From Zizania palustris (lineage: Eukaryota; Streptophyta; Magnoliopsida; Poales; Poaceae): a stretch of 64,000 nt of DNA. A model generated the notes under the pieces. That model searched no databases and was not told the origin of the DNA. It saw only the letters and a program-made list of their open reading frames with translations. The stretch lies in NCBI GenBank assembly GCA_019279435.1, contig JAAALK010000289.1, forward strand, positions 46,007,164-46,071,163. The letters run 5' to 3'. Made by a program: the position numbers and the translations under genes. Shown one piece after another: positions 34,302 through 45,114 of the stretch. Position 1 is the stretch's first letter; the number at the start of each line of letters is the position of its first letter.

Positions 34302-35639
34302 GTCAATCAACTTAAAAAAATAACATATCACACACATACAATTATATTATTCAATATTTAAGTATAACAGCTTACGTAAGATCAATAAAGTATACTCTAT
34401 ATTAATAGTGAGCAACTCGCACTACATGTGATAGTTATAGTAATACGCGTGGATACACCCGATCATTTTTTTAATCCAGTACTACTGCGGCAAAGTAATT
34501 AATAAATTGTTGCATTGGTTACGAGTCGGATCAAATCAATTCGGAGATCACGCATCAAGGTTAATTGGTTATCGATACATGTGCGGATGCATGTGCATGC
34601 ATTCCTCTACTTCCATTAAACTTAAGCTTCACTTGTGAATAAGCTAAATATCAGATCTTATTCCTTTGATACCTAACGTTTCACCATACCATTTTCGATT
34701 TATTATAAGTTTTTTTAACCTTCTCGACTCTTTATTAAATATAATTCTTATATTACATATTTTCCTTTTTTTCAAATAAATGTTGCCTTTCTTACAAATA
34801 AACAATTCATATTTTCTAAAAGAGAAAAAACAGGGGAACAAAGTAATTTAAGTCGATCTTTTTAATTCTTGTGCACAAGTTCAAAACAACGTATAAAAAA
34901 TTAGAGCAAATATTTTTATTATAAATAGTATGTAGTTTTTATTTTTGTCGTGAATTTATCAACTTTATTCTTCTAGCCTTATCCGAAAGAAGCTAACTAG
35001 CCGCTGGTGTTCCATTCATTGCCATGTTTAGAACAAAGGTACAAAGAAAAACGCAGCTTGTCTGCATGCCACCAAACACATTCAAAAATAGCATATCTCA
35101 TCTCATTTCATCTTAATAGTAACCCTAAAAATTGAATCGATATTCTTTTTAAAAATGTAAGTCACTTTAGATATGCTTCTATCCAACAGAGTACTTAAAT
35201 TTGAGTCTTTGAGTGTGCTCTCTAAAATAAGGAAGCGAAAGAATTAATTTTAGTAATCATTTATTTTTGTGAGTTATTCAGAGTATTTGTTGGATCTAAT
35301 TTTTTAGTTATAATTTAAAAAATAGGGAAAAACTTTTAGAACTTCTCTTAAATATGGTATCATGACACCTAAATATGACATGGGAGATGCATATATAGTA
35401 CACTGTGGACACACTGTTGACTGTTGACTAAATCAAGCTTGTTTCTCACCATGGTCTTTCCAGGAGGAACGGCAACAAGGTCGGTCCACAAGACTAGCCC
35501 CTTTTAGTTATTTCAGTTATTGGCGCAATGCTTCCAAAAACAATTAGTATTGCTCACTATCTATGTATTATAAAGAAATTTCTTTTGAAATAAAGTTGAT
35601 AAATTAGTGATAAGATTAAAGATTCTCTTATTAATAAAA
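34302..35639. other. intergenic stretch without a recognisable gene
   Basis: About 1.3 kb of AT-rich sequence between CACTA elements A and C. I see no coding frame with protein-like composition and no RNA gene. A Stowaway-like fragment may lie at about 35560-35639 (GTTGATAAATTAGTG text similar to 43270-43300). Confidence 0.6.
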
Positions 35640-35699
35640 GGTTAATTTTTTATGTGTCATTACAATATTCACGATTTGCCAATATCACTACAACAATCC

Positions 35700-36090
35700 A
35701 GGAAACTTCCGTCGGCCAAAGCCGACGAAAATTAGCCTTTTCCCGACGGAAGTTAGCTAACTTTCGTCGGTAAAAGGCTAACTTCCGTCGGCATTTGGCC
35801 GACGGAAGCAGGTAGACGGAAGTTAGCTAACTTCCATCGGTGGCCGACGGAAGTTGGCTAACTTCCGTCAGCTTCACGTGGCCGACGGAAGTTAGCGCCG
35901 AACTCTGCCACGTCAGCAGAGGCACGCTAACTTCCGTCGGTCAGCCTGGCCGATGGAAGTTAGGTGCCCCTAACTTCCGTCGGCTTTGGCCCTAGCCGAC
36001 GGAAGTTAGCCTTTCTGCCCACGTGGCCGAAAGCAACTAACTTCTGTCGGCTATGGTCAAAGCCGACAGAAGTTAGCTTGTATTTTTTTT
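35700..36090 (-). repeat. CTTCCGTCGGC subterminal array, 3' end of element C
   Basis: More than ten CTTCCGTCGGC/GCCGACGGAAG half-units, mostly intact, are arranged as inverted pairs with short spacers. These are the least decayed units in the window and the best place to define the consensus binding motif. Confidence 0.92.
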
Positions 36091-36099
36091 GTTTTTCCT

Positions 36100-36360
36100 G
36101 GTTCCCCTACTCACACTCACATCCAACCACAATTTCAATCACATTCACATATAACATTCAAATCACATTCAAACTTCACATATAACATCCAAAATCAATC
36201 TCACATCCAAACTTCGCACATCACATCCAAAATCACATAACAGAATTGAATTCACATCCAAAGTCACAGTACACATCTGAATTCGCATATACCATCCAAA
36301 TTCACATACAAAGTCACATAACACATCGAGATTCACATACAAAGTCACATTTGTCCATAC
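36100..36360 (-). repeat. ATTCACAT simple repeat of element C
   Basis: Degenerate CACATCCAAA/ATTCACAT units directly follow the stop of the second ORF, as in sister elements. Probably 3' untranslated region. Confidence 0.8.
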
Positions 36361-38475
36361 TCACTGATCGCCCACATTTGGGTCGTGGGCGCCGCCGCTG
36401 CCTCCCGCTTCATCCACATTTGCCCCGAAGGCTCCATCCTGACCAGGCATACGAAGACTCTGAAGAAATAGACAAAATTAGAGAATGAACTCAACTAACC
36501 TTCTAAATGCTAACTTAAGTATCTCAAGTAACGATATGTCAGGAGGTACCTCAGGTGATGTAGGAGGAACAAATGGAAGTGGTGGTGGCGGAGGAGGTAG
36601 TGGTTGGAACAAGGACATGTCAAATCCACCATGTTGCTGGGCTAGTTGCTACAAATGTTGTAATGCAATCAGTTAGTTCTAAACCTATTATTGAATACTT
36701 TTTAACTGCAACACCGCAAACTAAATTTACTTGGATCATCGCATGCTGTTGTGCTAAATAGGTGGTATAGTACTCTTGTTGTTGCCTGATGTGCTCGTCG
36801 CGCCGCCTCATTTCCTCCCTCAGCTGAACCACCTCCGGATTTGCTTCTGAGCGACGACGGTTGGAGCCAACTCCGACGGAGCTCTACGACGATTGAGCTG
36901 ACTTCTGAGCTCTCACTGCTCTTGAGTCAATAACTCCATTGAACATGGAGTACCTGCAACATTGAATGGGTTAATTAGTTACCATTACAATACACAAAAC
37001 ATTGATAAAAACATTGTCTCACCGTCCATGGATTTTTCCACCTCCGCTGAAGTACACGGCCATTTGGTCGACATGTTCTCTCTGCCAATCATAGTTCTCT
37101 CCATGGAGTCAAACCATGTGTTCCCCATACTGCGCCTGCAAAAAACAACATGTCCGATTAGACGGAGAAAAATTAAATTACGCAAACTCTTAACATTGCT
37201 AACATCTCACCAAATGGTTCGTGGCTGACTGGCTACACAAGACATCTGGTTGTGTAGGATCGCTTCCTTTGTGACCAGAAGCATACACCTCGATGTCACT
37301 TGGCACGATGTCAGATTTAGCTTCCTGTATAGTAGAAATGAGTTAGTCGCATTACAATGTATCTATAGATAGAGTGACAGAAGGAGGTCTTACCATGCGT
37401 TTAGCGTGGCGAATATGTCCATCGGCACCATATCTGTGCTTCGGATCCGTCCCACGGCATTGTCTTTTCTACTCGGAAGTCTTCTTGAATGCAGCTGAAG
37501 ACCAAATCTTGTAGAATTTGAAATATGCATCCTCGCGGTTTGCAAACCACGGAATCCTCACCTGAACAGAGATGCTATTAGTATTATATGACAACAAATC
37601 TCAACAATCGAAGATTTAAAAAGTTAGAATTGTTTACCGAAGGTATTGTTCTTCAGTCAAGTATATTGTGGATGCATCCGTCGCCTTGCTCATTCGTTGC
37701 CCTAGCTTCTCCTTGTAGTAAGCATTGTTCGCTTGAATGCGGGCATACGAAATAGTGTCCTTCACCACCTTGTGTGCATTGTTGTTGAAGACTTGAAGGG
37801 CATGATTATGGTGATTGCTGACTTCTGGCAAGCAAAAGGGTAACTGCAAAAGTCATGATTAGTAAAGTGCTGTAACTCAAAAGCTTTGTGTTAAAACTAA
37901 AAGAAGATTAAAAAAACATATACCCAGAAGTCACGAGACACCGCCCCCTGAGCAGTTCCGTGGCGCCCGTCAGGAGCAAACCAGTACTGGTCCCATGTCT
38001 GGCATAGAACCCACTCACCGATCGGCATTGTCAGCACCCCTGGGTAGTGCAGACGACGTAAGTTACCCAATATCTGGTTAACCTGCCTGACCCTCGAAGT
38101 GCCGTCAAACCGAGAGTCAATCTAAGATCTAGAAATACATAATAAATAAAGTCAGTTTACTAAAAGAATTTTTTTGAAAAAAAGAAAAACAACAGAAGAG
38201 TATTAGACTTACCCGTCACCTACAAGCGTAATCTTGATCTAGTCTCCACCATAAGAGACTACTGGTGGGGCGACTAGGTGGCTCATCCTGAAAGTTACTG
38301 AGGACCCAGAAGCCTCAGCCCCCTCCTCCTGACCCGCACCCTCCGGGTCATCCCCCTGCCCCACACCCTTTGGGTCATCATCCTGCCCCGCACCCTCCGG
38401 GTCATCCCCCTCCTGCCCCCCACCTACCGGATCATCCTCATGACCCGCACTCTCCAAGTGTTCTTCCTCCTACAA
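36361..38475 (-). pseudogene. second CACTA ORF (Ptta/En/Spm-type) of element C, lacking exon 1
   Basis: Minus-strand exons read: an acidic pentapeptide-repeat exon (GAGQ/DDPEG, about 38457-38239), an exon with YPGVL...WDQYWFAPDGRHG (about 38130-37920), a block NHALQVFNNNAHKVV...YYKEKLGQRM (37845-37640), a DAYFKFYKIWSS...DPKHRYGADGHI exon (37560-37390), a PSDIEVYASGHKG exon, an exon with DWQREHVDQMAVYF, a glutamine-rich coiled-coil-like exon (about 36955-36735), and a glycine-rich end at TGA 36361. Exon 1 is removed by the deletion that also took DUF4216. Stops occur in several exons. The likely role is binding subterminal repeats and aiding excision. Confidence 0.75.
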
Positions 38476-38479
38476 AATA

Positions 38480-41264
38480 ATACGTGTCACAAAAGGTAAG
38501 GATTTACATGTTCTCTGAACCAAGTGAGGAAACTAGGCCTGCCATTTACTCCTTCTCGACGCAATTTATCTAATTGCTTCTCCGTTCATTGACGACCAGA
38601 CGTCAAGTATTTCGAATCAAACATACTGTCATTGTAACGAATAGGTAAACAAACATGTATAAAATTTGGAGGTAAAATATAAAACTAAAAGAATTTACTT
38701 ACGCGAAATATTGTTCCATCTCTTCCATATTTGAGTACATGTAGAGCAAGGCATATGTTCGTTCTTCCTGAGTTACATAATATGTCGTGGAGACACCAAC
38801 AGTTATGCCCTTCCACCCAAAATTTGGAGATCACTACAAGGATGGTCTTCATCCATATGGTACCGTGTAGCAGGTGTGTTGACATTGTGATGCTCAGCGA
38901 AGTATACACTAGTGAAGTATGCTATCTCTTTCAATTTAAATTCTTCTGCGATGCAACCTTCAACGCTGGCCTTATTACCAACCATCGCTCTAAGCTTCTT
39001 TAGGGACCTTTCAATATGATACATCCACCTATATTACACAGGGCCACCTACCTTAGCTTCATATGGAAGATGAACCAGTAAATGTTGCATTGGATTGAAG
39101 AACCCTAGAGGGAATATTTTTTCCAATTTACATAAAAGCACCGGGATCTCTTTCTCTAACATCTCCATCATATATTTCTTAATTTCTTTCGCACAAAGTT
39201 GTCTATAAAAATGGCTCAGCTCAGCTAAAGCCTTCCACACATCATCATTCAGTTACCCGTGAAACATTACAAGAAGGAGTCTTTCCATTATTATGTGATA
39301 ATCGTGACTTTTCAATCCATTTAATTTCCTTGTCTTCAAATTCACAGCTCTTCTAAATCCCGCAGCGTAACCATCTGGGAATTTCAAATTTTTCAACCAC
39401 CTCATTACTTGTTTTTTCTTTAGGTTTTAAACAAAATGGGGCACGTGGCTTGCCACCACTATTCGTCAACTCAAGGGTTGGTCGATTACAAATCTCAGCT
39501 AAATCTCTTCTCGCCTTTACATTATCTTTTGTCCTGTCTGCAAAAATCCATACATGTACTTGTAATGCTTTCACCAACATTACGTTCCTGATGCATAACA
39601 TCAATGTTGTGCATCAGAATTAGTGATTTGACATACGGCAGTTCCCTTAAGCCACATTTGTGGCTCCAATTATGTTCGGTTCTGAATCCTACAAATCCAT
39701 CCTCATTTTCATTAAGGACCAACTCATTTAGCATATTAGTGATTTCTTTACCATTTAAACGCCTTGGTGATCCCTTTACAACAACATTATCCTTCTTGAA
39801 ATTGTTCCTCTGTAACCTAAATGGGTGATTCATGGGCAAAAAGCAACTATGATAATCAAAGTAACAAATCTTTCCCCCAAAGTTCAGACGGAAACAATCT
39901 GTGTCCTTCGCGCATATCGGACATGTCAACCTTCCATGACAACTCCGACCAGAAAAAATACCATATGCCGGAAAATCGTGGATCGACCATAGATACGCAA
40001 CTCAAATATTGAATTTTTGCTTCTGGTCATAGTCATATGCTTCAACTCCTTTCCACAATTGCTTCAACTCTTCAATTAAGGGCTTCAGCATCACGTTTAG
40101 ACGTGTTCCAGGATGCTCTAGACCGGGTATAATGAGACACAGGAACATAAATTCATATTTCATACAAAACGAAGGTGGAAGGTTGTATGGAATAGCAAAC
40201 ACGGGCCAACAAGAGTACGACGATGCGGTTACATTGAAAGGCGTGAATCCATTTGTTGCCAAGCCGATGCGAACATTCCTTGCATCACTAGCAAAGTCTG
40301 CATCAAAATCATCTAGAGCCTTCCATGCCTCACCATCAGATGGGTGCACCATTACTTGATTATTCTCGCGTACACCTTCTTTATGCCATCGCATATGTCT
40401 AGCGGTTTTCTTTGAGAGAAACAATCGTTTCACCCGAGGTGTAAGAGGCATGTAACGAAGTTGCTTATGAGCAACCTATGTCGTCACCTTCTCTCTGTCT
40501 TCGTTTACGACCTCTACGAATCTTGGTTTACCACATTTTAAGCATTTCACCTCATTACTATGTTCTTTCCACAAAAGCATACAATTATCTCAGCACACAT
40601 CAATCTTCTCATACTCCATACCGAGAGTAGAAAGCATTTTCTTTGACCGGTACATGTCTTTCGGCACCTTATGCTTCATAGGAAGGATATCGCTGATTAG
40701 ATTCAAGAGCTCCTTATAACAATTGTTGGATAATGCTAACTTTGACTTAATGGCCATAAGACGGGTCACGAAAGCGAGAATGCTTATGGTGGTGTGCTCA
40801 TGCAATGGCTCTTCTGAAGCTCAAAGGATGTCGAAAAACTTTTGAACCTCCGATGTTGGAGGATCCTCAGGGTTTGATTCAAACTCCGGTCGTATAACAT
40901 CAACCATCTCATCCATCCTATCGTCAGCAACGCTATCATCTTATTCTTCCACTACTAATACCGTTTTTTCACGGCCTGTCTCGCCGTGAAAAGTCCAAAC
41001 TTCATAACCTGGCACGAAACCATATTTGCAAATATGCAATGACAACGTCCTCTTGTCTTGCCAACGAGAATTTCTGCACTTCATGCATGGGCACCTCGTG
41101 CCAGTGTTTGTTGTCAAAACGAATGCACGATCAACAAATTTCTCAGCGTTGATTACCCACTCCCTCGTGTGAGCTCCACTTTTCATCCAACCACTATACA
41201 TCCACCGTCGGTCGTCCTCAGCCATTCTATAGGCAAAAGATTCATTCAATCGAGAATGCATCAT
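38480..41264 (-). pseudogene. TNP2-type CACTA transposase of element C, decayed, C-terminus deleted
   Basis: From ATG 41264 the order is a transposase-associated domain (RRWMYSGW, C-P-C-x2-C, HICKYGF; 41264-41000), a linker, and the TNP2 core (40840-39450, including RHMRWHKEGVREN, HPSDGEAWKALDDFD and CPICAKDT). It continues into a DUF4218-like region (39430-38690, including MQHLLVHLPYEAKVGGPV and RWMYHIERSLKKLRAMVGNKA). In-frame stops occur, for example near 40941, 40590, 40002 and 39522. The DUF4216 region present in A and D is missing. The conserved acidic residues of the RNase H-like core could not be verified without an alignment. Confidence 0.85.
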
Positions 41265-41352
41265 AAGTACTAGACGTTTTCTACATACCACGGGCCTATG
41301 TATATAGGAAAAGATAGGTCCTAAACCCACCCAAGAGTGACCGACAGAACAT

Positions 41353-41500
41353 GGTATTTATGACGAGTCATGAGTCCGAACAAAATTTCAGCAGCATAAC
41401 CCCGCTGTTCTCCAATTGCACGCCTGATAGTGGTGCAAGGGAAAACAACAAGGTTATGTCACTGAAATCTCGTTCGGACTCATGACTCATCATAAATACC
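41353..41500 (-). repeat. long hairpin in transposase leader, element C
   Basis: The arms 41353-41421 (69 nt) and 41433-41500 (68 nt) are inverted copies with an 11-nt loop, 89 nt upstream of the transposase ATG. About 58 positions pair as Watson-Crick. Nine of the ten substitutions between arms give G:U pairs in the minus-strand RNA and only one gives a G:U pair in the plus-strand RNA. A smaller inverted repeat (TCTCACACG / CGTGTGAGA) follows at 41557-41581. The function is unknown; options are translation or splicing control, or a source of small RNAs. Confidence 0.9.
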
Positions 41501-42029
41501 ACGCTCTGTCGCCCACTCTGAGGCTGTCCAAAAAGGGACAATTCCGGACCTACAGATCTCACACGCATGACACGTGTGAGACATGTTGGTCCGAAATGGG
41601 TGACACATAGGTTTTGTTACACTATTTACGTTGGTGTCAAATAAAAAATTGCATACGAAAAAAATATATATAAGAAATTATACATATATATAATATACTA
41701 ATCATCATAATGAAATCATCAACAAACCACAAATTAATACAAGAATATAATTAATAGCATATATAATAGCACATCGCAAACGAAACACTTGTAATAGCAT
41801 AAATAGTCAATTTAACGAATCAATTTCCACTTGACATGCACTAGCAAATGAATCAATTATTACTTATATCACATACTACGACAGTATTTAAGTGTCTATC
41901 ATACAATCAATCTCGATCCATCCACTATGACAAAATTGTTGCTAATATAACCTAGATCAATCACTGCAATCCACTATTGCAAAATTCACAAATCAAAAGT
42001 GAAGAAAATTCTTAAAGCGGAAAAAAAAT

Positions 42030-42765
42030 ACTTGGCAACGGTGGATCGGAGGCCGGCGGGCGGCGAAGGCCGGCGGGCTGCGACGGGCGGCGTCCGGCTG
42101 AACATCGCATATGAAACATATTAATACATGAACAATTTTTTTAACATCACAACATATATTGCATATAAATATTGCAACATATATTCACATTTCACAATTT
42201 AATTCAATTCACAATTCAATTCAATTCACACCATATATTCACAATTCTCAATACAATTAACAAATTAAACAATAATTCAATCACAATGCAAGTGAGGAAA
42301 TTATATAGAGGATCGAGAGGGATAAAAATTACTTTTGGCGGACGGTGACGATCGGCGGCGGTCGGCGGGCGACGACGGACGGCAGTGGTCAGCGGGCGAT
42401 GGACGAAGGCGGCCAGTGGTGGGGAGCTCGTGCGGCCGACGGCATGAGGGCACGCGCTCGGCCGGCGGCGGTGGGGCAGGGCGGTGGGTGGCCGGGGTGG
42501 TGGGCCGGGAGGCGGCAGGCGGGCGGCAGGTGGCCGGGCGGCGGCGCGGGCCGGAGGCGGGCGGTGGTGCAGGTGGGTGGCGGCGAGGGCGGGCGGCGGC
42601 GGCACGGGCGGGAGGCGGCGAGGGCGGGAGGCGGCGAGGGCGGGAGGCGGCGGCGCGGGCGGGAGGCAGCGGCGCGGGTGGGAGGCGGCGGGAGGCGCGG
42701 TGGCACGGGCTGGGCGCGGGTGGGAGGCGGTGGCACGGGCTAGGCGCGGGAGGGCGGCGGGTGTG
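42030..42765. other. GC-rich low-complexity block of element C
   Basis: GGCGGGCGGC-rich sequence lies between the hairpin leader and the palindrome. A short AT-rich interval (about 42110-42330) splits it. All six frames are open over parts of it because of composition, so no gene is called. Confidence 0.7.
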
Positions 42766-42766
42766 G

Positions 42767-42806
42767 GCGCGCGTACAGGGAGTTAGGTCTCCCTGTATGC
42801 GCGCGC
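42767..42806. repeat. palindrome near the 5' end of element C
   Basis: The arms GCGCGCGTACAGGGAG and CTCCCTGTATGCGCGC flank a TTAGGT centre. It lies between the GC-rich block and the right subterminal array, as in elements A and B. Confidence 0.85.
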
Positions 42807-42825
42807 GGTTGGGGAAAAACGCCCT

Positions 42826-43030
42826 TACTTCCGTCGGCTTTATGCTGGCCGACGAAAGTTAGGGGAATTTGATCGGCCACGGAAAAATGCAGGCTAACTT
42901 CTGTCGGCCACTGTGAAAAGCTGACGGAAGTTAACTTAACTTCCGTCGGCTCCTTGAGACTGACAGAAGTTATTTAACTTCCATCGGCTTTTGGAAAACC
43001 GACGGAAGATATTTTAACCGACGAAAATTT
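42826..43030 (-). repeat. CTTCCGTCGGC subterminal array, 5' end of element C
   Basis: Inverted CTTCCGTCGGC/GCCGACGGAAG-type units with a few transitions lie just inside the right CACTA terminus. The array is shorter than the left one. Confidence 0.88.
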
Positions 43031-43250
43031 TATGTTTTCTTGTAGTGTATGTCATTAATGTGTCACTAATAGATAGATGAGAACCGTCACAGTCACTGAT
43101 AGTGGCACGTAAGCAATTTTGGAAAATTATAATAACATGTGAGTAATTTTTCCTTTTATGTCTCTATCTATCAGTGACACATCGATGACATATTAGCAAA
43201 TCGTAAAAATTATAGTGGCACGGAAAAAATTAACCCATAATAAAAAGGTA

Positions 43251-43482
43251 CTTCCTTCATTCACCAGATACTTTTTTAAGATAAAATTGATAAATCAGTG
43301 TTAGGAGTAAAAGTCCAAAATATCTATAATTAATAAGGAAAAAGCATTATGAAGTGATATTTAAGTGGCATTAAAAGAACAATACGTTTAATTTACGAAA
43401 TGATGGTGCATAAGAAGATAGAAATGAAGTTTTTTATAACAAATTTAAAGAGATTTAAGTAAGTCTTGTTTGAATAGAGGAG
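43251..43482. mobile_element. Stowaway-like MITE, TSD TA
   Basis: The ends CTTCCTTCATTCA and, reversed, CTCCTCTATTCA resemble the CTCCCTCCGTTC Stowaway terminus and are flanked by TA on both sides. The 232-bp body is AT-rich and non-coding. The termini are diverged, so the call is moderate. Confidence 0.5.
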
Positions 43483-43729
43483 TAATATTGTGAAATGATA
43501 TAAATTAAGTATGTTTAGGACTCTAGCATGAGTCGTATCGGCGAGCTAGATGCAACTCAAACAGGCGATATATGTAATGTGTGTTTATTTAGTTGCCTAC
43601 ATCTATTAAATCTGATCAAAGTGAGATGCTATTCGGTTGCTCGCACGTGAATACATTGCATGAGATAAAATTTGATAAATAATGAATCATCATTTTAACT
43701 ATTATGTGCAATCACTACGGGAATCACCC

Positions 43730-44335
43730 TGTTTGCCGAGTGCCTAGGGCACTCGGCGAAGCCCAGAATGCACTCGGCAAAGGCTTCGCCGAGTGCCACA
43801 CTCGACGAACCCCACTCGGCACTAGCCTTGTCGGCGACGTGAGGGTTCGCCGAGTGCTTTTTATCGGGCACTCGGCGAAGCCTTTGCCGAGTGCAAAAGA
43901 GGCTTCGCCGAGTGCCACGTGTAGCACTCGGCAAACATGGAGCACTAACGGACGGGGGGGCGTTAACGGCGGTTTGCCGAGTGTCCCACATGGCACTCGG
44001 CGAAGGGGGTGTGCCGAGTGCCACGTGGGGCACTCGGCGAAGGGGGCTCGGGGGGGGGCACGTGGCACAAGTTGGTTTGTTGAGTGCCCCACGTGGCACT
44101 CAGCGAAGGGGGTGTGTCGAGTGCCACGTGGGGCACTCGGCTGAAGGGGGCTCGGGGGGGGGCACGTGGCACAGGGTGGCTTTGCCGAGTGCCCCCGTGG
44201 CACTCAGCATACCCCCTTCGCCGAGTGCCACGTGGAGGCACTCGGCAAAGCCTCCCCAGAATGCACAGAAACGTGCCACGTGGCACGTTATTGTGCATTG
44301 TAGGTGGCTTTGCCGAGTGTAACACACGGCAAAAG
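43730..44335 (-). repeat. TTTGCCGAGTG subterminal array, 3' end of G3
   Basis: Some 20 or more TTTGCCGAGTG/CACTCGGC units lie in alternating orientation. A unit of about 110 bp is tandemly repeated near 43975-44240 (GCACGTGGCACA landmark). A T run and the truncated transposase exon follow directly. Confidence 0.92.
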
Positions 44336-44371
44336 TTTTTTAAATTTTTTTTCATTTATTTCCTGGATATT

Positions 44372-44821
44372 TCATCCAAAAAACACCTTAGTGTGACCGT
44401 GAAGAGGTTGCTTTGACGCGGACAACATGTCATAAAACGCTTTTGCCGTTGGCTCTGGCACTTCCTCTTCACGTGCTTCGTCAAAATGCGCATCTTCAAA
44501 GTCATCTAGCATAAATCCAACCCCTCCCTCATCATCGTCCATGCGATGTCGCAACACCTCCTCTCTAGGACGTTGGGACTCACCATGATACGTCCAACGG
44601 GTATAATTTGGCATAAACCCATATTTGCATAGGTGTTTACTCATAGCATCCTTTGTTTGTCGATGCTTATTCTCGCACCGACTACATGGGCACCAGGTCT
44701 TGTCACGTACATTCTGTCTACCAAACGCTGTCTCTAAGAATACTTCAGTGTTCTTGATCCAATCCATGGTCACCTCGGCCTGACTAGGGCGACCCGTGTA
44801 CATCCACTCACGATGATCCAT
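44372..44821 (-). pseudogene. transposase-associated domain exon of G3, truncated
   Basis: From ATG 44821 the frame reads MDHREWMYTGRPSQ, then a cysteine/histidine cluster (WCPCSRCENKH..., HLCKYGFMPNY) typical of the transposase-associated domain at the N-terminus of TNP2-type CACTA transposases, then an acidic linker. It ends after about 149 codons, where the subterminal array begins; the TNP2 core is deleted. It has no in-frame stop, so it could still make a short DNA-binding-like fragment. It is related to, but clearly distinct from, the domain in elements A and C. Confidence 0.8.
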
Positions 44822-44925
44822 CTTGTACTAAACTAGGAAACAACACCCGTGTTTAGGGGTTAGTGAGAAACGAGATGAATATAACAGTCTAATAGGTAAG
44901 ATAGGTCCTAATCCCACCAGACAAT

Positions 44926-45114
44926 GCGTAGATTAAGCTCGTATTCACGCTCCGTTCCGATCCAACCCAAAATTTCGGCAGCACCTCCCCGCTGCTCTCC
45001 AAACACACGTCTAGGCAACATGCCAAGAGGATGTGCGTTGGAGAACAACGGGGAGGTGCTGTCGAAACCCTGGGTCGAATCAGAACGGAGCATGAAAACG
45101 AGCTCAATCTACGC
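44926..45114 (-). repeat. long hairpin in transposase leader, G3
   Basis: The arms 44926-45008 (83 nt) and 45033-45114 (82 nt) are inverted copies around a 24-nt loop, 105 nt upstream of the ATG. Of twelve substitutions between arms, ten give G:U pairs in the minus-strand RNA and one in the plus strand. The loop-proximal core (AATTTCGGCAGCAC, CCCCGCTG, TCTCCAA) is recognisably the same as in elements A and C of the other CACTA family. Confidence 0.92.

Larger units (their letters stand above)
35686..43047 (-). mobile_element. CACTA element C, CTTCCGTCGGC family, complete ends, TSD TAT
   Basis: The left end is CACTACAACAATCC and the right end is the reverse complement of CACTACAAGAAAAC. The TSD TAT occurs at 35683-35685 and 43048-43050. 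Reading right to left there are subterminal repeats, a palindrome, a GC-rich block, a hairpin leader, a TNP2-type transposase (from 41264), the second ORF (38475-36361), an ATTCAC-like tract and the left subterminal array. An internal deletion joins the DUF4218 part directly to exon 2 of the second ORF. At 7362 bp it is the best-preserved family member in the window. Confidence 0.95.
35640..43235. mobile_element. MITE with about 75-bp inverted repeats, split by CACTA C
   Basis: When CACTA C (35686-43047) and one TSD are removed, 35640-35685 joins 43051-43235. The joined piece begins GGTTAATTTTTTATGTGTC and ends with the reverse complement of GGTTAATTTTTTCCGTGCC. The two arms also share CGATTTGC(C/T)AATATGTCAT and GTGTCACT(A/G)ATAGATAGA. 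The result is a MITE-like element of about 230 bp with long terminal inverted repeats. Its superfamily is uncertain because I see no convincing TSD. Confidence 0.7.

Noticed and set aside
42216..42862. Open frames of 100-175 codons on both strands in CACTA C
   Set aside because: Same GC-rich low-complexity effect; they overlap each other and contain only Ala/Gly/Arg/Pro repeats.
43730..44335. CRISPR-like pattern of short repeats with spacers
   Set aside because: The units are inverted, variable and bounded by a CACTA terminus with TSD in a plant genome, so they are subterminal transposase sites.
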